Source: Bin5 sp965221345 (lineage in GTDB: Bacteria; Chloroflexota; Anaerolineae; Caldilineales; Caldilineaceae). From it: a stretch of 64,000 nt of DNA. Shown here piece by piece: positions 55,368-64,000 of this stretch (the stretch's first letter is position 1; every line of letters starts with the position of its first letter). Both the position numbers and the translations under genes were made by a program. The notes under the pieces were generated by a model that saw only the letters and a program-made list of their open reading frames with translations, had not been told where the DNA came from and ran no database searches. The stretch covers positions 1,612,001 to 1,676,000 of the forward strand of contig CBDCSD010000002.1 in assembly GCA_965221345.1 (NCBI GenBank), given 5' to 3'.

Positions 55368-55949
55368 TTACACCTGCCAGCCCCGAAATGTTTTACGCAA
55401 ATCCTCGACGAAACGCTGCAATGCCCTGTCCGCCCGTGTGGCACGGTCAATGTCCATGTGGCACAGGATGTCTTCGGCAGACTCGATGCCTCCGAGAATG
55501 GGTGTGCCGCCCGCAGCGTGAATCTCTTCTATCAATATCCGTTTGTAGAGTGCACGGCTGCACTTACGATCCGGCGCCTGACAGCCGCGGCCGAACACTG
55601 CTCTGAAGGCGGCACCGTCAAGTAGTAGCCAGCGCTCAACGTGCGGGTCAGGAATGGCAAGGAGGACAGGTGCCGGAGCATCCAGGTCACCAATCTCCCT
55701 GCTGCGCTCGTTCAGCCCTTTGCAGTTGGCGTCCGTGGCAACGATTATCAGGTCTGGCCAAGGAGCTCCCTGGCGTTTCAGGTCGCGAATGTAGTTCTTA
55801 AGCTCGGCTATGACTTTGCCGTGCCCGCCGACAGTGTTCCGCCAATCGAACTCTACATCGCAACCAAATTCTGCAGCGATTTTCCATACGAGTGCACCAA
55901 TGATCTTTTCGTGAGCGTAGTCCTCGACAAAGAGCGCGACACTACGCAT
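55368..55949 (-). CDS. TOPRIM/DUF4276-like nuclease candidate
   Basis: 193 residues. The N-terminal 'VALFVEDYAHEKIIGALV' has the Glu of a TOPRIM-like first motif, 'PDLIIVATDANCKGLNER' resembles the DxD-type second motif (D-x-N here), and 'VLLAIPDPHVERWLLLDGAAFRAVFG' follows the conserved Pro...Glu-x-W-x-L-x-D segment of DUF4276/RloB-like proteins. It starts 8 bp inside the end of the preceding ATPase gene. The pair resembles split OLD or PARIS-type (AriA/AriB) modules, in which a TOPRIM nuclease is released or activated by its ATPase. Family call by pattern only. Confidence 0.65.
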   Translation of the reverse strand: MRSVALFVEDYAHEKIIGALVWKIAAEFGCDVEFDWRNTVGGHGKVIAELKNYIRDLKRQGAPWPDLIIVATDANCKGLNERSREIGDLDAPAPVLLAIPDPHVERWLLLDGAAFRAVFGRGCQAPDRKCSRALYKRILIEEIHAAGGTPILGGIESAEDILCHMDIDRATRADRALQRFVEDLRKTFRGWQV

Positions 55950-57255
55950 CGAAGTCTCCCCTTAAAATACGTGCTGATATGGGGAGTTTCTCCGGAGCGT
56001 CATCGAGCGTTCGATTTATATCTTTCCCTCGTCCCAATGGCCCCCAACTGGTGGCAAACCGATCGATATGGGTCTTGCGATTTAGGCGGCGCACCGCGTA
56101 AAGGCAGTCGTCGGCCAGCAGATCGGGCAGGATCGGCGAGTGCGTTGTGACGATGTTTTGGGTCTGACCGAGGACTTCCTGTGTCTTCAGCAGTTCCGCG
56201 ATCAACCGGATCCGGCGCGGGTGGACGCCGTTCTCCGGCTCTTCGAATCCGACCAGCGCCGGGGCATCCTCAGCTCCGGTCAGGGCCAGCAGCCCGAGTA
56301 GCCGCAATGTGCCTTCAGAGAGCACGCGAGCCGGCATTGCTACACCACCCTCTTTGAGGCGCAGTTCGACCTCACCAAGATCGCTTACATCAACTTCAAT
56401 TCCCTCGAAATTGGGCATTAAGGTATGCAGTGCCTTTTCGACCGCCTTGAACCGATTGGCGTCAAGCGACTTCATCGTGTTTAGAAAGGCGGCGAGTTCC
56501 TCCCCCATCAGTCCCAGATGATGCACTTCCTTGACCGGATTGGCCGCGCGCATGCGTTCACGCGGCTCAAAGTAGAAAAACAGCCAGTTTTCCAGTTCGC
56601 GCCGCGCCGCTACCAGATGCGGATAATGCGGAGGATAATGCGGCATGGAGAGGATACTGTGGTCCAGGTAACGATCATAGTAGGTAGGGTGTGCCTGCCC
56701 CTCCAATCGCAGGTGTATCTTCTCTCCCTGCCCTTCAATGAAAGGCTTGCGTTTGCCGGTAGGCTGGCCGTTGACGTTCAAAGCGGCCAAGTATTCGTCG
56801 GTCACGCGCAAAACGCCCGATTGGGGCAGCATCTCCACTTCGATGCGATAGCGCAAATCCCGTTCGCGCACTGGCGCGGGAACCTTGTCTCCCTCCTGGA
56901 ACCCGTTTTCGCCGCTCGGACGGCGCATCTCACGAATCTGCCGGTTGACCGCGTTGATCACGGCATCCGACAGGTTCAGATCAGCCTCGATGGAGAAGTT
57001 TAGACTCTCCTGTTCAAGTAACCCCTTGATTCCTGTGTCCCCGATGGTAAAGGACTCAAGCGGCTTTCCCCGATAGGGGGGATCAAAGGCTTCTTTGAGC
57101 GTGCGGCTCGTCCCAAGTTTCGAAAGCAGTTGCAGCGCGTCCAGGAAATTACTCTTGCCGGCGGCATTCGGCCCGAACAGAACCACAAGCTGGGACAGAC
57201 TCACCTCAACGTCTTCAAGAGACTTGTAGCCACGGATATGTATACGCTTCAGCAT
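55942..57255 (-). CDS. AAA/SMC-like ATPase of a two-gene defence module
   Basis: 437 residues. Starts 'MLKRIHIRGYKSLEDVEVSLSQLVVLFGPNAAGKSN' with Walker A at 29-36. The C-terminal half has the ABC signature-like 'ARVLSEGTLRLLGLLAL', Walker B 'LVGFEEPENGVHPRRI' and H-loop 'NIVTTHSPILPDLL'. The middle holds a charged insertion. This is the AAA_15/AAA_21 type used in RecF-like, PARIS and related defence systems. GGAG lies 8 nt before the ATG. It overlaps the TOPRIM-like gene and both are on the minus strand. Confidence 0.84.
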   Translation of the reverse strand: MLKRIHIRGYKSLEDVEVSLSQLVVLFGPNAAGKSNFLDALQLLSKLGTSRTLKEAFDPPYRGKPLESFTIGDTGIKGLLEQESLNFSIEADLNLSDAVINAVNRQIREMRRPSGENGFQEGDKVPAPVRERDLRYRIEVEMLPQSGVLRVTDEYLAALNVNGQPTGKRKPFIEGQGEKIHLRLEGQAHPTYYDRYLDHSILSMPHYPPHYPHLVAARRELENWLFFYFEPRERMRAANPVKEVHHLGLMGEELAAFLNTMKSLDANRFKAVEKALHTLMPNFEGIEVDVSDLGEVELRLKEGGVAMPARVLSEGTLRLLGLLALTGAEDAPALVGFEEPENGVHPRRIRLIAELLKTQEVLGQTQNIVTTHSPILPDLLADDCLYAVRRLNRKTHIDRFATSWGPLGRGKDINRTLDDAPEKLPISARILRGDFDA

Positions 57256-57487
57256 GGTGGCGTCTCCATTAAGTGCTCATATTCTGTCCGGTTCGGACGG
57301 GTTCCAAATGACGGCTGTTAACTGTGTGCCTCCTAATAATATCATAGTCGGAGTGTGTAAGGTAAACTATGCACGGATGTGCTATACTATCAACGTCTGA
57401 AGTTACCCCATTCGACACAAGAGGCCGTCTGCACGCAATACGCAATGCAGTAAAGCCACTTTCGATAGCCTGTTGAGGAGAGACTGA

Positions 57488-58699
57488 ATGTTTGTGCGAA
57501 GCGCGGCCGCCGCCGCGTTGGAACGGAAAAAGGACCTGTTCTCCGTATACGAACGCAACCGGCAGGAGGAGCAAAAGCGTATGCAGGGATGGCTGCAGGA
57601 GTTGAAGGCTGAATCCGCCGCCTCCCTGAACAGCCGCCTCGACGCCATCGACGAAGCCTGGCCCGGCGCATTGCCCACGCCAGAGTACGACCGCGCGGTT
57701 GGAATGCGCATCCCTTTGGGCGTGAACTGGCAAAACCGCGAACAGGCCAGTCACTGGGCACTGCAGGCGCTCGACGGCCGGCCCGCGCTGGCCGTCGACG
57801 GCAGCCAGATCATACCAACCACCGACTACGCCCCCCCGGTCGGCGCGGTGCAGATCGGCTGGTTCTTCAATGACCGCCGCCCGGCAACCGATGGCGACGC
57901 CGCCGGCCACTACGAAAAAGACATCGACTTTGAAGTTCTGGCCCCGGACGAGCTGCTCGACTCCGGCGGCGACGATAGCGTCTTCCCCAACTGGCGCGTG
58001 AACCAGCAGCGCTTCATTCTCGAATGCGCCAAACTGTGTGAGTTGATGGAGCGCTGTGCGGAGCGGCCCTTTGCCCGCAGGCCCGTCTGTTTCTTGGACG
58101 GCTCGCTGATCATCTCCTTTGCCGGCCAGCTGCGCGCCGGCCGAGAACACGGCTATATCCAGGCTGTGCAGGATCTGCTGGACTGCTCCGAGCGTACACA
58201 GACGCCTCTGGTCGGCTTTGTGGACAACACCTACAGCCGCGACATCGTCACCCTGCTGGCGACGCTGCACGGTCTGCCGGCGCCGGCGCACATCAACGAC
58301 GCATACCTGCTGCGTGAAACTCTGCCCGATTGGGGCGATCGCAGCCCGTTCTGGGTATGCGCACGCCCGGACCGTCTCAGCACTGAAGGCCGCGCCGACT
58401 TCTACAAGCAAGTCTGCTTCTGCCTGGCGCGGCTCAGCATGGAAAACGCGCCGGCCCGGCTGGAGATGCCGCGCTGGCTGCTGGAATCCGGCCGCGCCGA
58501 CGAAATCGTCGCCCTCGTTCTCGCCGAGGCGGTTGTCGGCAGCGGCTATCCCTACGTGCTGGAGGCGGCAGACGTCACCGCCGTCATCCAGCAACAGGAC
58601 CGCCAGCGCTTTTACCGGCTCTTCCAGGAGTTTTTGGAGGAACAAGGCCTCGCCATGACCGTCACCCGCAAGCAGCGCAGCAAGCAGCTGCGACGATAA
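57488..58699 (+). CDS. NurA-domain nuclease
   Basis: 403 residues. NurA 5'-3' nuclease motifs are visible: 'ALAVDGSQIIPTTDY' (first Asp), 'VCFLDGSLIISF' (second Asp region) and 'LVGFVDNTYSRDIVTLL' (third), then 'RLEMPRWLLESGRADEIVALVLAEA' near the end. NurA normally works with the HerA helicase in end resection; no herA is in the window. GAGGAGAG precedes the ATG. A TATACT at about 57383 is a possible -10. It diverges from the ATPase gene. Confidence 0.84.
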   Translation: MFVRSAAAAALERKKDLFSVYERNRQEEQKRMQGWLQELKAESAASLNSRLDAIDEAWPGALPTPEYDRAVGMRIPLGVNWQNREQASHWALQALDGRPALAVDGSQIIPTTDYAPPVGAVQIGWFFNDRRPATDGDAAGHYEKDIDFEVLAPDELLDSGGDDSVFPNWRVNQQRFILECAKLCELMERCAERPFARRPVCFLDGSLIISFAGQLRAGREHGYIQAVQDLLDCSERTQTPLVGFVDNTYSRDIVTLLATLHGLPAPAHINDAYLLRETLPDWGDRSPFWVCARPDRLSTEGRADFYKQVCFCLARLSMENAPARLEMPRWLLESGRADEIVALVLAEAVVGSGYPYVLEAADVTAVIQQQDRQRFYRLFQEFLEEQGLAMTVTRKQRSKQLRR

Positions 58700-58795
58700 C
58701 GGCAGTGGTCAGTGGCCAGTGAGTGTGCAGGTCTTTGGCGTGTGGAAGGCTTGCGTCATCGCGATGTCCCAATCGCAAATGTCACGGAGTAGACA

Positions 58796-59320
58796 ATGTC
58801 TTTATCGATCACAAACTACGAATCCCCCATCGGCCCCATCGAAATCCACGCCACCGACACGGCGGTGAGCAAAGTCGAATTTGCCGGGGAACAGAGCGGA
58901 GCGAGTGAAGAGGAAAGAGGAGAGAGAAGCCTATCCCACTCCTCACCCTCGATGCCGCCAGGCGCGCATCCGCTGCTGGACGAAGTGCATCGCCAACTGG
59001 ACGCCTATTTCGCCGGCGACTTACGCTGCTTCGACCTGCCCCTGGCCCTGGACGGCACCCCGTTTCAGCGGCAGGTCTGGCAGCAGCTTCTCAGTGTCGG
59101 CTACGGCCAGACCGCCAGCTACCAGGCCATCGCCCACGCAATCGACAACCCCAAGGCCGTGCGCGCCGTCGGCGCCGCCAACGGCCGCAACCCAGTCGCC
59201 ATCATTGTGCCCTGTCATCGGATCATCGGCAGCGGGGGGCGGCCGAAGCTGACAGGGTACGGCGGCGGGTTGTGGCGCAAAGAGTGGCTGCTGCGGCATG
59301 AGGGGGTGTTGTTGGTGTAG
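58796..59320 (+). CDS. ogt: Methylated-DNA--protein-cysteine methyltransferase (Ogt)
   Basis: 174 residues. The active-site 'NPVAIIVPCHRIIGSGGRPKLTGYGGGLWRKEWLLRHEG' contains the Cys acceptor (PCHR), preceded by the helix 'FQRQVWQQLLSVGYGQTASYQAIAHAIDNPKAVRAVGAANGRNP'. It repairs O6-alkylguanine by suicide transfer. A GGAG ribosome site precedes the ATG. A short charged insert (EQSGASEEERGERS) in the N-terminal domain is unusual. Confidence 0.93.
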   Translation: MSLSITNYESPIGPIEIHATDTAVSKVEFAGEQSGASEEERGERSLSHSSPSMPPGAHPLLDEVHRQLDAYFAGDLRCFDLPLALDGTPFQRQVWQQLLSVGYGQTASYQAIAHAIDNPKAVRAVGAANGRNPVAIIVPCHRIIGSGGRPKLTGYGGGLWRKEWLLRHEGVLLV

Positions 59321-59337
59321 AGGGGGGAGGAAGAGAG

Positions 59338-59622
59338 ATGAGATGGAAACTCAAATGCGTGGTCGAGCCGGAAGAAGATTGGTATGTTTCATACTGCGAG
59401 GAATTAGACATTGCAAGCCAAGGGGAAACTGCAAATGAGGCGAAGGAAAACTTAGAGGAAGCAATAGAGATGTTTCTTGAGGATGCTTCGCTAAGCGAGA
59501 TTCTGGGTCTCCTTGTTCATCTTAAACCGAAATTTCCCGTTGAAATTCAACGGCGACCTGAAATTTTGTATATGCAGAACCTGGAAGAACAAGACACAAA
59601 ATGGGAGCTTGTGATTGCCTAA
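59338..59622 (+). CDS. hicB: HicB-family antitoxin
   Basis: 94 residues. The HicB fold is clear: 'VVEPEEDWYVSYCEELDIAS' and 'QGETANEAKENLEEAIEMFLEDA'. The C-terminal 40 residues are an extension without a recognisable HTH. A strong GGAGGAAG ribosome site lies just upstream. It overlaps a hicA frame by 8 bp, the expected hicBA order, but that hicA is internally deleted, so this antitoxin may have no active partner. Confidence 0.78.
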   Translation: MRWKLKCVVEPEEDWYVSYCEELDIASQGETANEAKENLEEAIEMFLEDASLSEILGLLVHLKPKFPVEIQRRPEILYMQNLEEQDTKWELVIA

Positions 59623-59785
59623 ATGGAGACGGCTGTCCGGCCGCGAAGTGTGCAGAAGAACAAATGCTTGTTATGAAGTAACGACCATCACCGTTCCCAA
59701 TCATCGAGAACTGAAAACCGGGACACTTTTGAGAATCATACAGAGATCCCAATTGGATCGTTCCCTCTCTGAAAGCGAAAAGTAG
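59615..59785 (+). pseudogene. hicA: HicA toxin with internal deletion
   Basis: A 56-codon frame from TTG 59615, overlapping the hicB stop, reads 'LPKWRRLSGREVCR' then 'RTNACYEVTTITVPNHRELK' and 'TGTLLRIIQRSQLDRSL'. The first block matches the HicA N-terminus and the last two the HicA C-terminal half (TVPNH-EL--GTL--II-QS-L). Between them, about 20-25 codons normally containing the GSH segment with the catalytic His are missing without loss of frame. The product would lack RNase activity. Confidence 0.7.
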
Positions 59786-59811
59786 CTCTTACTTCCACGG
59801 AGTTCATCATC

Positions 59812-59946
59812 TCAGCTCCCCCCTAATCCTCGCCAAACCCTAGCCGCGGTCTCCACCTGCGCCTTATCCCAGCCGCCACTGGCAAAACAATAATCGTGAG
59901 CCTGGACACGATAGAGTTCGTGGCGGTCGGCGAAGTATCCTTTCGT
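59812..59946 (-). pseudogene. C-terminal gene remnant, family unknown
   Basis: A 44-codon minus-strand frame closed upstream by TAG TAA reads 'GYFADRHELYRVQAHDYCFA' and 'SGGWDKAQVETAARVWRGLG'. The composition is protein-like and has no start codon, suggesting the end of a lost gene between hicBA and the reverse transcriptase. Confidence 0.3.
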
Positions 59947-60028
59947 TTACTATAGTGCAAGCGAAAAGGGCGGTTAGCTTGTGTTCGTGGTATAAACTTC
60001 GTAGGTAACCATTTTAGGTCACTGTCCG

Positions 60029-63000
60029 ATGAAGGAATTGCTGACCTCACACTTGGGAAAGAGAATGACTTACGAAGTCCTCAAACCTAGTCTAGATTGC
60101 TTGCGCCAAGAGTATGTTCTTGTCCAAGCCTGGAAGAAAGCCTCGAATTACATTCGGTATCATAACTGGTATTCTGACACTTTAGCGCTCGATAGGGCTA
60201 CGGCTAACCTTCCAAAGTTTATTGCCGAAATCATGAATAGTCTTGAAGGTCCCGAGCAGTGGGAGAGCGAGCCTCTTCGCTTGGTACTGGCGCCTAAAAG
60301 CCAGAACTGGCGTGTGTCTAAGGATCAGCGATGGGAGCCGGAAGAAGACAGAGACGACAAACTTCGAATGCGGCCACTTGCCCACGTGAGCCTGCGCGAT
60401 CAGGTTGTGGGGACCGCAGTAATGTTATGTCTCGCAAACAAAGTCGAGACAGAGCAACAGGATCCACGAATGAATTTCGAGGAGGCCGAACTCCGAAAAA
60501 GGGTGATTTCCTATGGGAATCGACTGTTCTGTGATAGGGATGAATACAGGTTGCACCATCGATGGGGCTCAACGAAACTCTATCGTTCCTATTACGTAGA
60601 CTATCGTTCGTTCATATCCCGACCCACTATGGTGGCGGAGTCGACAAGACCGAAGGATGGCCAACGTGTCATCATCATTGAGTCTGATCTAGATAAGTTC
60701 TACGACCGGGTACGTCCAGAAATGCTTATGTATGCTCTAGATCAGCTGAAAGAAAGTGACGAGGATCAGGAATTTTATGACTTTGCCAAGAGAATGCTGG
60801 CTTGGCAGTGGGACGAAGACGACGCGGACGACGTCAAGAAATACGCCAAGCAATCGGCACTTGAAAACTTTACGCGAGTGGCGCTTCCCCAAGGCTTGGT
60901 TGCCGGGGGATTTTTCGCCAACGTAGTTCTTCTAGCCTTCGATCAACAACTCAAGAACAGTTTCGGTCAGGAGATCGAGAGTGGTATTCGTCTTGAAGAT
61001 GCTTGCCGGTATGTCGACGACTTGCGTTTAGTTGTAACATCAGATCTTCATGCAGATGAATGCAAAGCAGCCGTAGAGAAGTGGCTTCAAAGTTTGCTAA
61101 ACGGAAAGGCTAATGGACTCCTAATTTCCGAAGACAAGACTGAGGCAGTGGAATTCGGGGCTTCTAAACGACCAATTGTCCGGCAAAGCGAAAGGATGAA
61201 ACGTGTTCAGGAAGCGGTGTCAGGTCCATTTGGTATGGCCGAGGGGTGGGTGCTACTGGATATGATCCAAGGACTGGTTCGGTCACAGCAGGACTTGGAC
61301 GGAACGCAATCCGATAGTGGTTGGGAATTCTCGCCCAAATCCGACGTGCGAGAAGAAAGGGTTGCTAGGTTTGCAGCAAATCGCTTTCGCACGACATATC
61401 GCTTTATTAGACCTCTTTTTGAAGACAGACGGTCCGCTAGCGAGCCTGCAAAAACTGATGCTGTGTCTGAGGAAGTTTCTAGCGAGTCAGAACTCTTTCT
61501 AAATATCGTGGGACCCCATAGTCGGCAGGAACTTGATGAGGACGCAAAGGAATTTGCTCTCCGAATAATCGAGCGGTGGATTGAAGATCCTTCGAATGTT
61601 CGACTCTTATGGGTCGGGCTAGACATTTGGCCTGACCCGGAGATTTTGAAAGAGGTTCTCAGGCTATTAAGGCCCTACATTTACACCAGCGAAGGCCCAC
61701 AGCGCCGGATAAAGAGACAAATCGCTTGGTACTGTCTCTCCGAGGTTTTGCGAAGAGGTGCAACGGAAACCAGTATCGTAGACGACAAGGAGTGCCTCCC
61801 AGAAGTCGCCGACCTCAGAAAGTACAGGGAAGTTCTATGTGCAGAAGCGGCTAAACTAGCTTCGCCCAAGCTGACGACTATCCCGTGGTATCTCCGACAG
61901 CAGGCATTTCTTTTCCTTGCCTGCTTTGCCCCTGCCGCAGCACCGAATATTCGCATAAGTCGTAAAGCAGAGATAATGGAGTACCATAAACTTATGCTGT
62001 TTCTTCGGGGGGAGAGTAGCCGCCTCAGCAGTTCAGAATTTGCGACTCTGTCGGTAGTTGCTCGCCGCGCGATTTTGGATGCCGACAAATCCGCTGAACT
62101 GGTTCGTTGGGGGTTAACGGCAGACCATAAGAATGCAATTGCAAATATGGATCCATCGTTCGCCCTTGAACTCAAAGATGTTGATTTAAACTTTGACGAA
62201 GGGTTAACGGCAGGCGTCAAAGAAAGTTTGTGCCTTGAGAATGGTGTGGTTAGCAGTGATCTGCCGAGTCTTGCGGAGACAGTATTGGGTGCAGGTCCTG
62301 TGAGCCCACTAAGAAATGAGCTTTCAATACTGCGCTTCGCGGTTGCGTTCTTAGAGAAACTTCGGCCACTAAATGAAACTCGATATGAAATCATTCCTCC
62401 TGGGCGTGTCAGAATAGAGTTGGAAGAAGATGGCGACATCGCCAAAGTATCGAAGTTAGAAGTGTCGGAGCGCCTGATTTTTTCTGCGAGTAGTCTTTAT
62501 GCACCGCCAAATTGGTGCGAGCCAGATGACCGTTGGCGTTTTCAATTAGGCTTTCTCCTACGATTCATCCTTACTAGACAGCCGGATTTCACAGCCTTCC
62601 CAGGACCCGAGTATTGGAAAGTGCATCACGCGACCTATCGGCCAGTAAGGAGTCATTGGCACCAACGGATTTACGGTTTGTACAACGGCCAATCTGCGTT
62701 CGGGGATGATTGGATGCCTATAACCGATTGGATGGAACGATTTCTGTTGATGCTCCTCCGTTGGCCCGGTTGCAGAACGCCAACTGACTTCGAATGGGTC
62801 AAAGAGGGAATCAGCAAAACTATTCAGAAAATTAGAGCTCGGATCAAGTGTCTTGAAGAACAAAGGGGTGCTGCGACCCAAACTCTCATGATGCCCATGA
62901 TTGCGGAGTGGCCCACCGAGAGGCCCAAGACTCGGTCTCTGCGTGGTTGCGTAGTGCAAACGGTTGTGCCGCAAGAAAAGGATTTTGACAACTGTGACAT

Positions 63001-63814
63001 TACTTTTTCAAAAACCGAGATTCGCAGGAAACACCGCAATCACCTATCAGCGGCACTTGAAGCCGTGAAGAAGATGCTCTACCTTCGCAAGACACATTTG
63101 GAGGACGACGGTCGCCTTGACTGGCTCATTCTGCCAGAGTTGGCCGTCCATCCGAACGACGTGAAGACGCATCTAATACCGTTCGCGCAGAAATTCAAGT
63201 CGATTATTTTGGCAGGTCTCACCTATGAGAAGCTGCTTGATAATAAACAACCAGTCAATTCTGCTTTGTGGATTCTGCCCAGGCAACCCGAAGAGCAGGG
63301 CTTACAAATCCTGACACGCCGGCAAGGTAAAAGTCATATTGCTCCAGCAGAGAAGAAATATGACGTAGATGGCTTTCGACCATGCCAATGGTTGATTGGC
63401 TACCCATGGAGCGAGACCGACAAGAGACCATTATGGTTGTCGGGGGCTGTCTGCTACGACGCGACCGATCTCAATCTGGCTGCCGATTTGCGGAACGAAT
63501 CAGATGTCTTCGCGATTCCCTCCTTCAACAAAGATGTCGGCACTTTTGATCAGATGGCGAATGCTCTAAATTATCACATGTTTCAACATGTAATAGTCGT
63601 AAACAATGGTCTGTACGGAGGCAGCAATGCCTATTGGCCTGTTCACGATAATTTCAAGAGACAGATTTTTCACTTGCATGGGCAGCCACAGGCATCGATT
63701 GCATTTTTCGAAATTGAGGATATAGGCAAAGTCTTGGACCGTCGACAACTTGGTAAAAGGGACGGCCCATCGGAGAAAGACCCTGTATGGAAAAGCCCGC
63801 CAGCCGGACTATAG
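60029..63814 (+). CDS. Reverse transcriptase-nitrilase fusion (DRT type 1 / UG1)
   Basis: 1261 residues from the ATG at 60029; an ATG at 60065 after GGGAAAGAG is an alternative. RT motifs: 'RVIIIESDLDKFYDRV' (motif A, Asp near 220-222), 'ALPQGLVAGGFFANVVLLAF' (motif B) and 'CRYVDDLRLVV' (motif C, YVDD at 328-331). After a roughly 600-residue helical middle comes a nitrilase-like C-N hydrolase domain: 'LDWLILPELAV' (Glu1037), 'AEKKYDVDGF' (Lys1109 or 1110) and 'GAVCYDATDL' (Cys1142), the E-K-C triad. This layout is that of defence-associated reverse transcriptase type 1, a single-gene anti-phage system. It is AT-richer than the core genes. Downstream, 63815-64000 shows no gene. Confidence 0.88.
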   Translation: MKELLTSHLGKRMTYEVLKPSLDCLRQEYVLVQAWKKASNYIRYHNWYSDTLALDRATANLPKFIAEIMNSLEGPEQWESEPLRLVLAPKSQNWRVSKDQRWEPEEDRDDKLRMRPLAHVSLRDQVVGTAVMLCLANKVETEQQDPRMNFEEAELRKRVISYGNRLFCDRDEYRLHHRWGSTKLYRSYYVDYRSFISRPTMVAESTRPKDGQRVIIIESDLDKFYDRVRPEMLMYALDQLKESDEDQEFYDFAKRMLAWQWDEDDADDVKKYAKQSALENFTRVALPQGLVAGGFFANVVLLAFDQQLKNSFGQEIESGIRLEDACRYVDDLRLVVTSDLHADECKAAVEKWLQSLLNGKANGLLISEDKTEAVEFGASKRPIVRQSERMKRVQEAVSGPFGMAEGWVLLDMIQGLVRSQQDLDGTQSDSGWEFSPKSDVREERVARFAANRFRTTYRFIRPLFEDRRSASEPAKTDAVSEEVSSESELFLNIVGPHSRQELDEDAKEFALRIIERWIEDPSNVRLLWVGLDIWPDPEILKEVLRLLRPYIYTSEGPQRRIKRQIAWYCLSEVLRRGATETSIVDDKECLPEVADLRKYREVLCAEAAKLASPKLTTIPWYLRQQAFLFLACFAPAAAPNIRISRKAEIMEYHKLMLFLRGESSRLSSSEFATLSVVARRAILDADKSAELVRWGLTADHKNAIANMDPSFALELKDVDLNFDEGLTAGVKESLCLENGVVSSDLPSLAETVLGAGPVSPLRNELSILRFAVAFLEKLRPLNETRYEIIPPGRVRIELEEDGDIAKVSKLEVSERLIFSASSLYAPPNWCEPDDRWRFQLGFLLRFILTRQPDFTAFPGPEYWKVHHATYRPVRSHWHQRIYGLYNGQSAFGDDWMPITDWMERFLLMLLRWPGCRTPTDFEWVKEGISKTIQKIRARIKCLEEQRGAATQTLMMPMIAEWPTERPKTRSLRGCVVQTVVPQEKDFDNCDITFSKTEIRRKHRNHLSAALEAVKKMLYLRKTHLEDDGRLDWLILPELAVHPNDVKTHLIPFAQKFKSIILAGLTYEKLLDNKQPVNSALWILPRQPEEQGLQILTRRQGKSHIAPAEKKYDVDGFRPCQWLIGYPWSETDKRPLWLSGAVCYDATDLNLAADLRNESDVFAIPSFNKDVGTFDQMANALNYHMFQHVIVVNNGLYGGSNAYWPVHDNFKRQIFHLHGQPQASIAFFEIEDIGKVLDRRQLGKRDGPSEKDPVWKSPPAGL

Positions 63815-64000
63815 TGATTTCAATGTGAAGACAGGATTTATAGAGTGAACTTCGACCCGGCATAGCGGCCCTACGCGTTCTAATCAGCGCCGGCCACAGC
63901 CGTCTGGACGCACCTTATTTTTCCCATTTCGTGGTCTAGCCATTGGGGCCAACCATACACCACACTTCTTTATATCCGTTTCCCCAAAACTATTTTCCCC

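Noticed and set aside
57269..58645. 458-codon minus-strand open frame
   Set aside because: Antisense to the NurA gene with clear nuclease motifs.

Overview
The window reads as chromosomal DNA of a GC-rich bacterium, most likely a member of the Chloroflexota (Anaerolineae/Caldilineaceae type). This is an inference from gene content: a RarA ATPase with a C-terminal methyltransferase-like extension, a carbohydrate ABC transporter next to a phytanoyl-CoA dioxygenase, GH29 fucosidase and enolase-superfamily sugar genes, and several small zinc-ribbon and Arg-rich proteins. No rRNA, tRNA or CRISPR array was seen. Housekeeping genes present are murJ, rarA, secA, asnS, a wecA/tagO-type transferase, tsaD, crcB and ogt. 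Between them lie several blocks of defence and mobile genes, visibly more AT-rich in the 20-29, 46.6-48.6 and 59.3-63.8 kb parts.

Layout: (1) 1-8.0 kb is a plus-strand defence/repair island: an AbiEi/AbiEii-type pair, an OLD-family ATPase-TOPRIM nuclease, a small WYL-like protein, and an SbcD/SbcC-like nuclease-ATPase pair. (2) 8.1-13.2 kb is a minus-strand sugar operon (two permeases, a lipoprotein binding protein, a small protein, a PhyH oxygenase), with divergent promoters at 13.2-13.3 kb. (3) 13.3-19.1 kb holds small zinc-ribbon and membrane proteins, a YugP-type metallopeptidase, MurJ, a Tudor-tailed protein, an FmdB-type protein and an M23 peptidase. (4) 19.1-20.2 kb is a complete DDE insertion sequence with perfect 14-bp ends and a 5-bp duplication. 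(5) 20.57-29.49 kb is the most unusual part: two back-to-back IS1595-type transposons (5.2 and 3.7 kb) with the same ends, bounded by the 8-bp palindrome CATATATG. Each has a transposase at the inner end and a homologous small basic protein, driven by a similar promoter, at the outer end. The cargo between them differs: a methyltransferase-nuclease fusion and a soluble/four-TM gene pair in the first; an Mrr-N-like protein and small membrane proteins in the second.

(6) 29.6-43.9 kb is mostly housekeeping (rarA, secA, asnS, wecA-like, tsaD, an AI-2E-family transporter), interrupted by a toxin-antitoxin pair whose PIN/DUF4411 toxin has an in-frame stop. tsaD carries two in-frame copies of a dispersed 26-bp palindromic repeat. 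(7) 44.1-52.8 kb is a sugar-acid/fucoside catabolic cluster, split by a DarG/DarT-like pair on the opposite strand. (8) 53-55.2 kb holds crcB and an M1 peptidase. (9) 55.4-57.3 kb is a two-gene ATPase plus TOPRIM-like module reminiscent of PARIS/OLD systems. (10) 57.5-63.8 kb holds NurA, Ogt, a hicBA pair with an internally deleted hicA, and a 1261-residue reverse transcriptase-nitrilase matching defence-associated reverse transcriptase type 1 (DRT1/UG1).

The defence genes form separate small islands rather than one operon. Several toxin genes are broken while their antitoxins remain intact, which suggests ongoing turnover. All family assignments come from motif recognition by eye; no database search was run.
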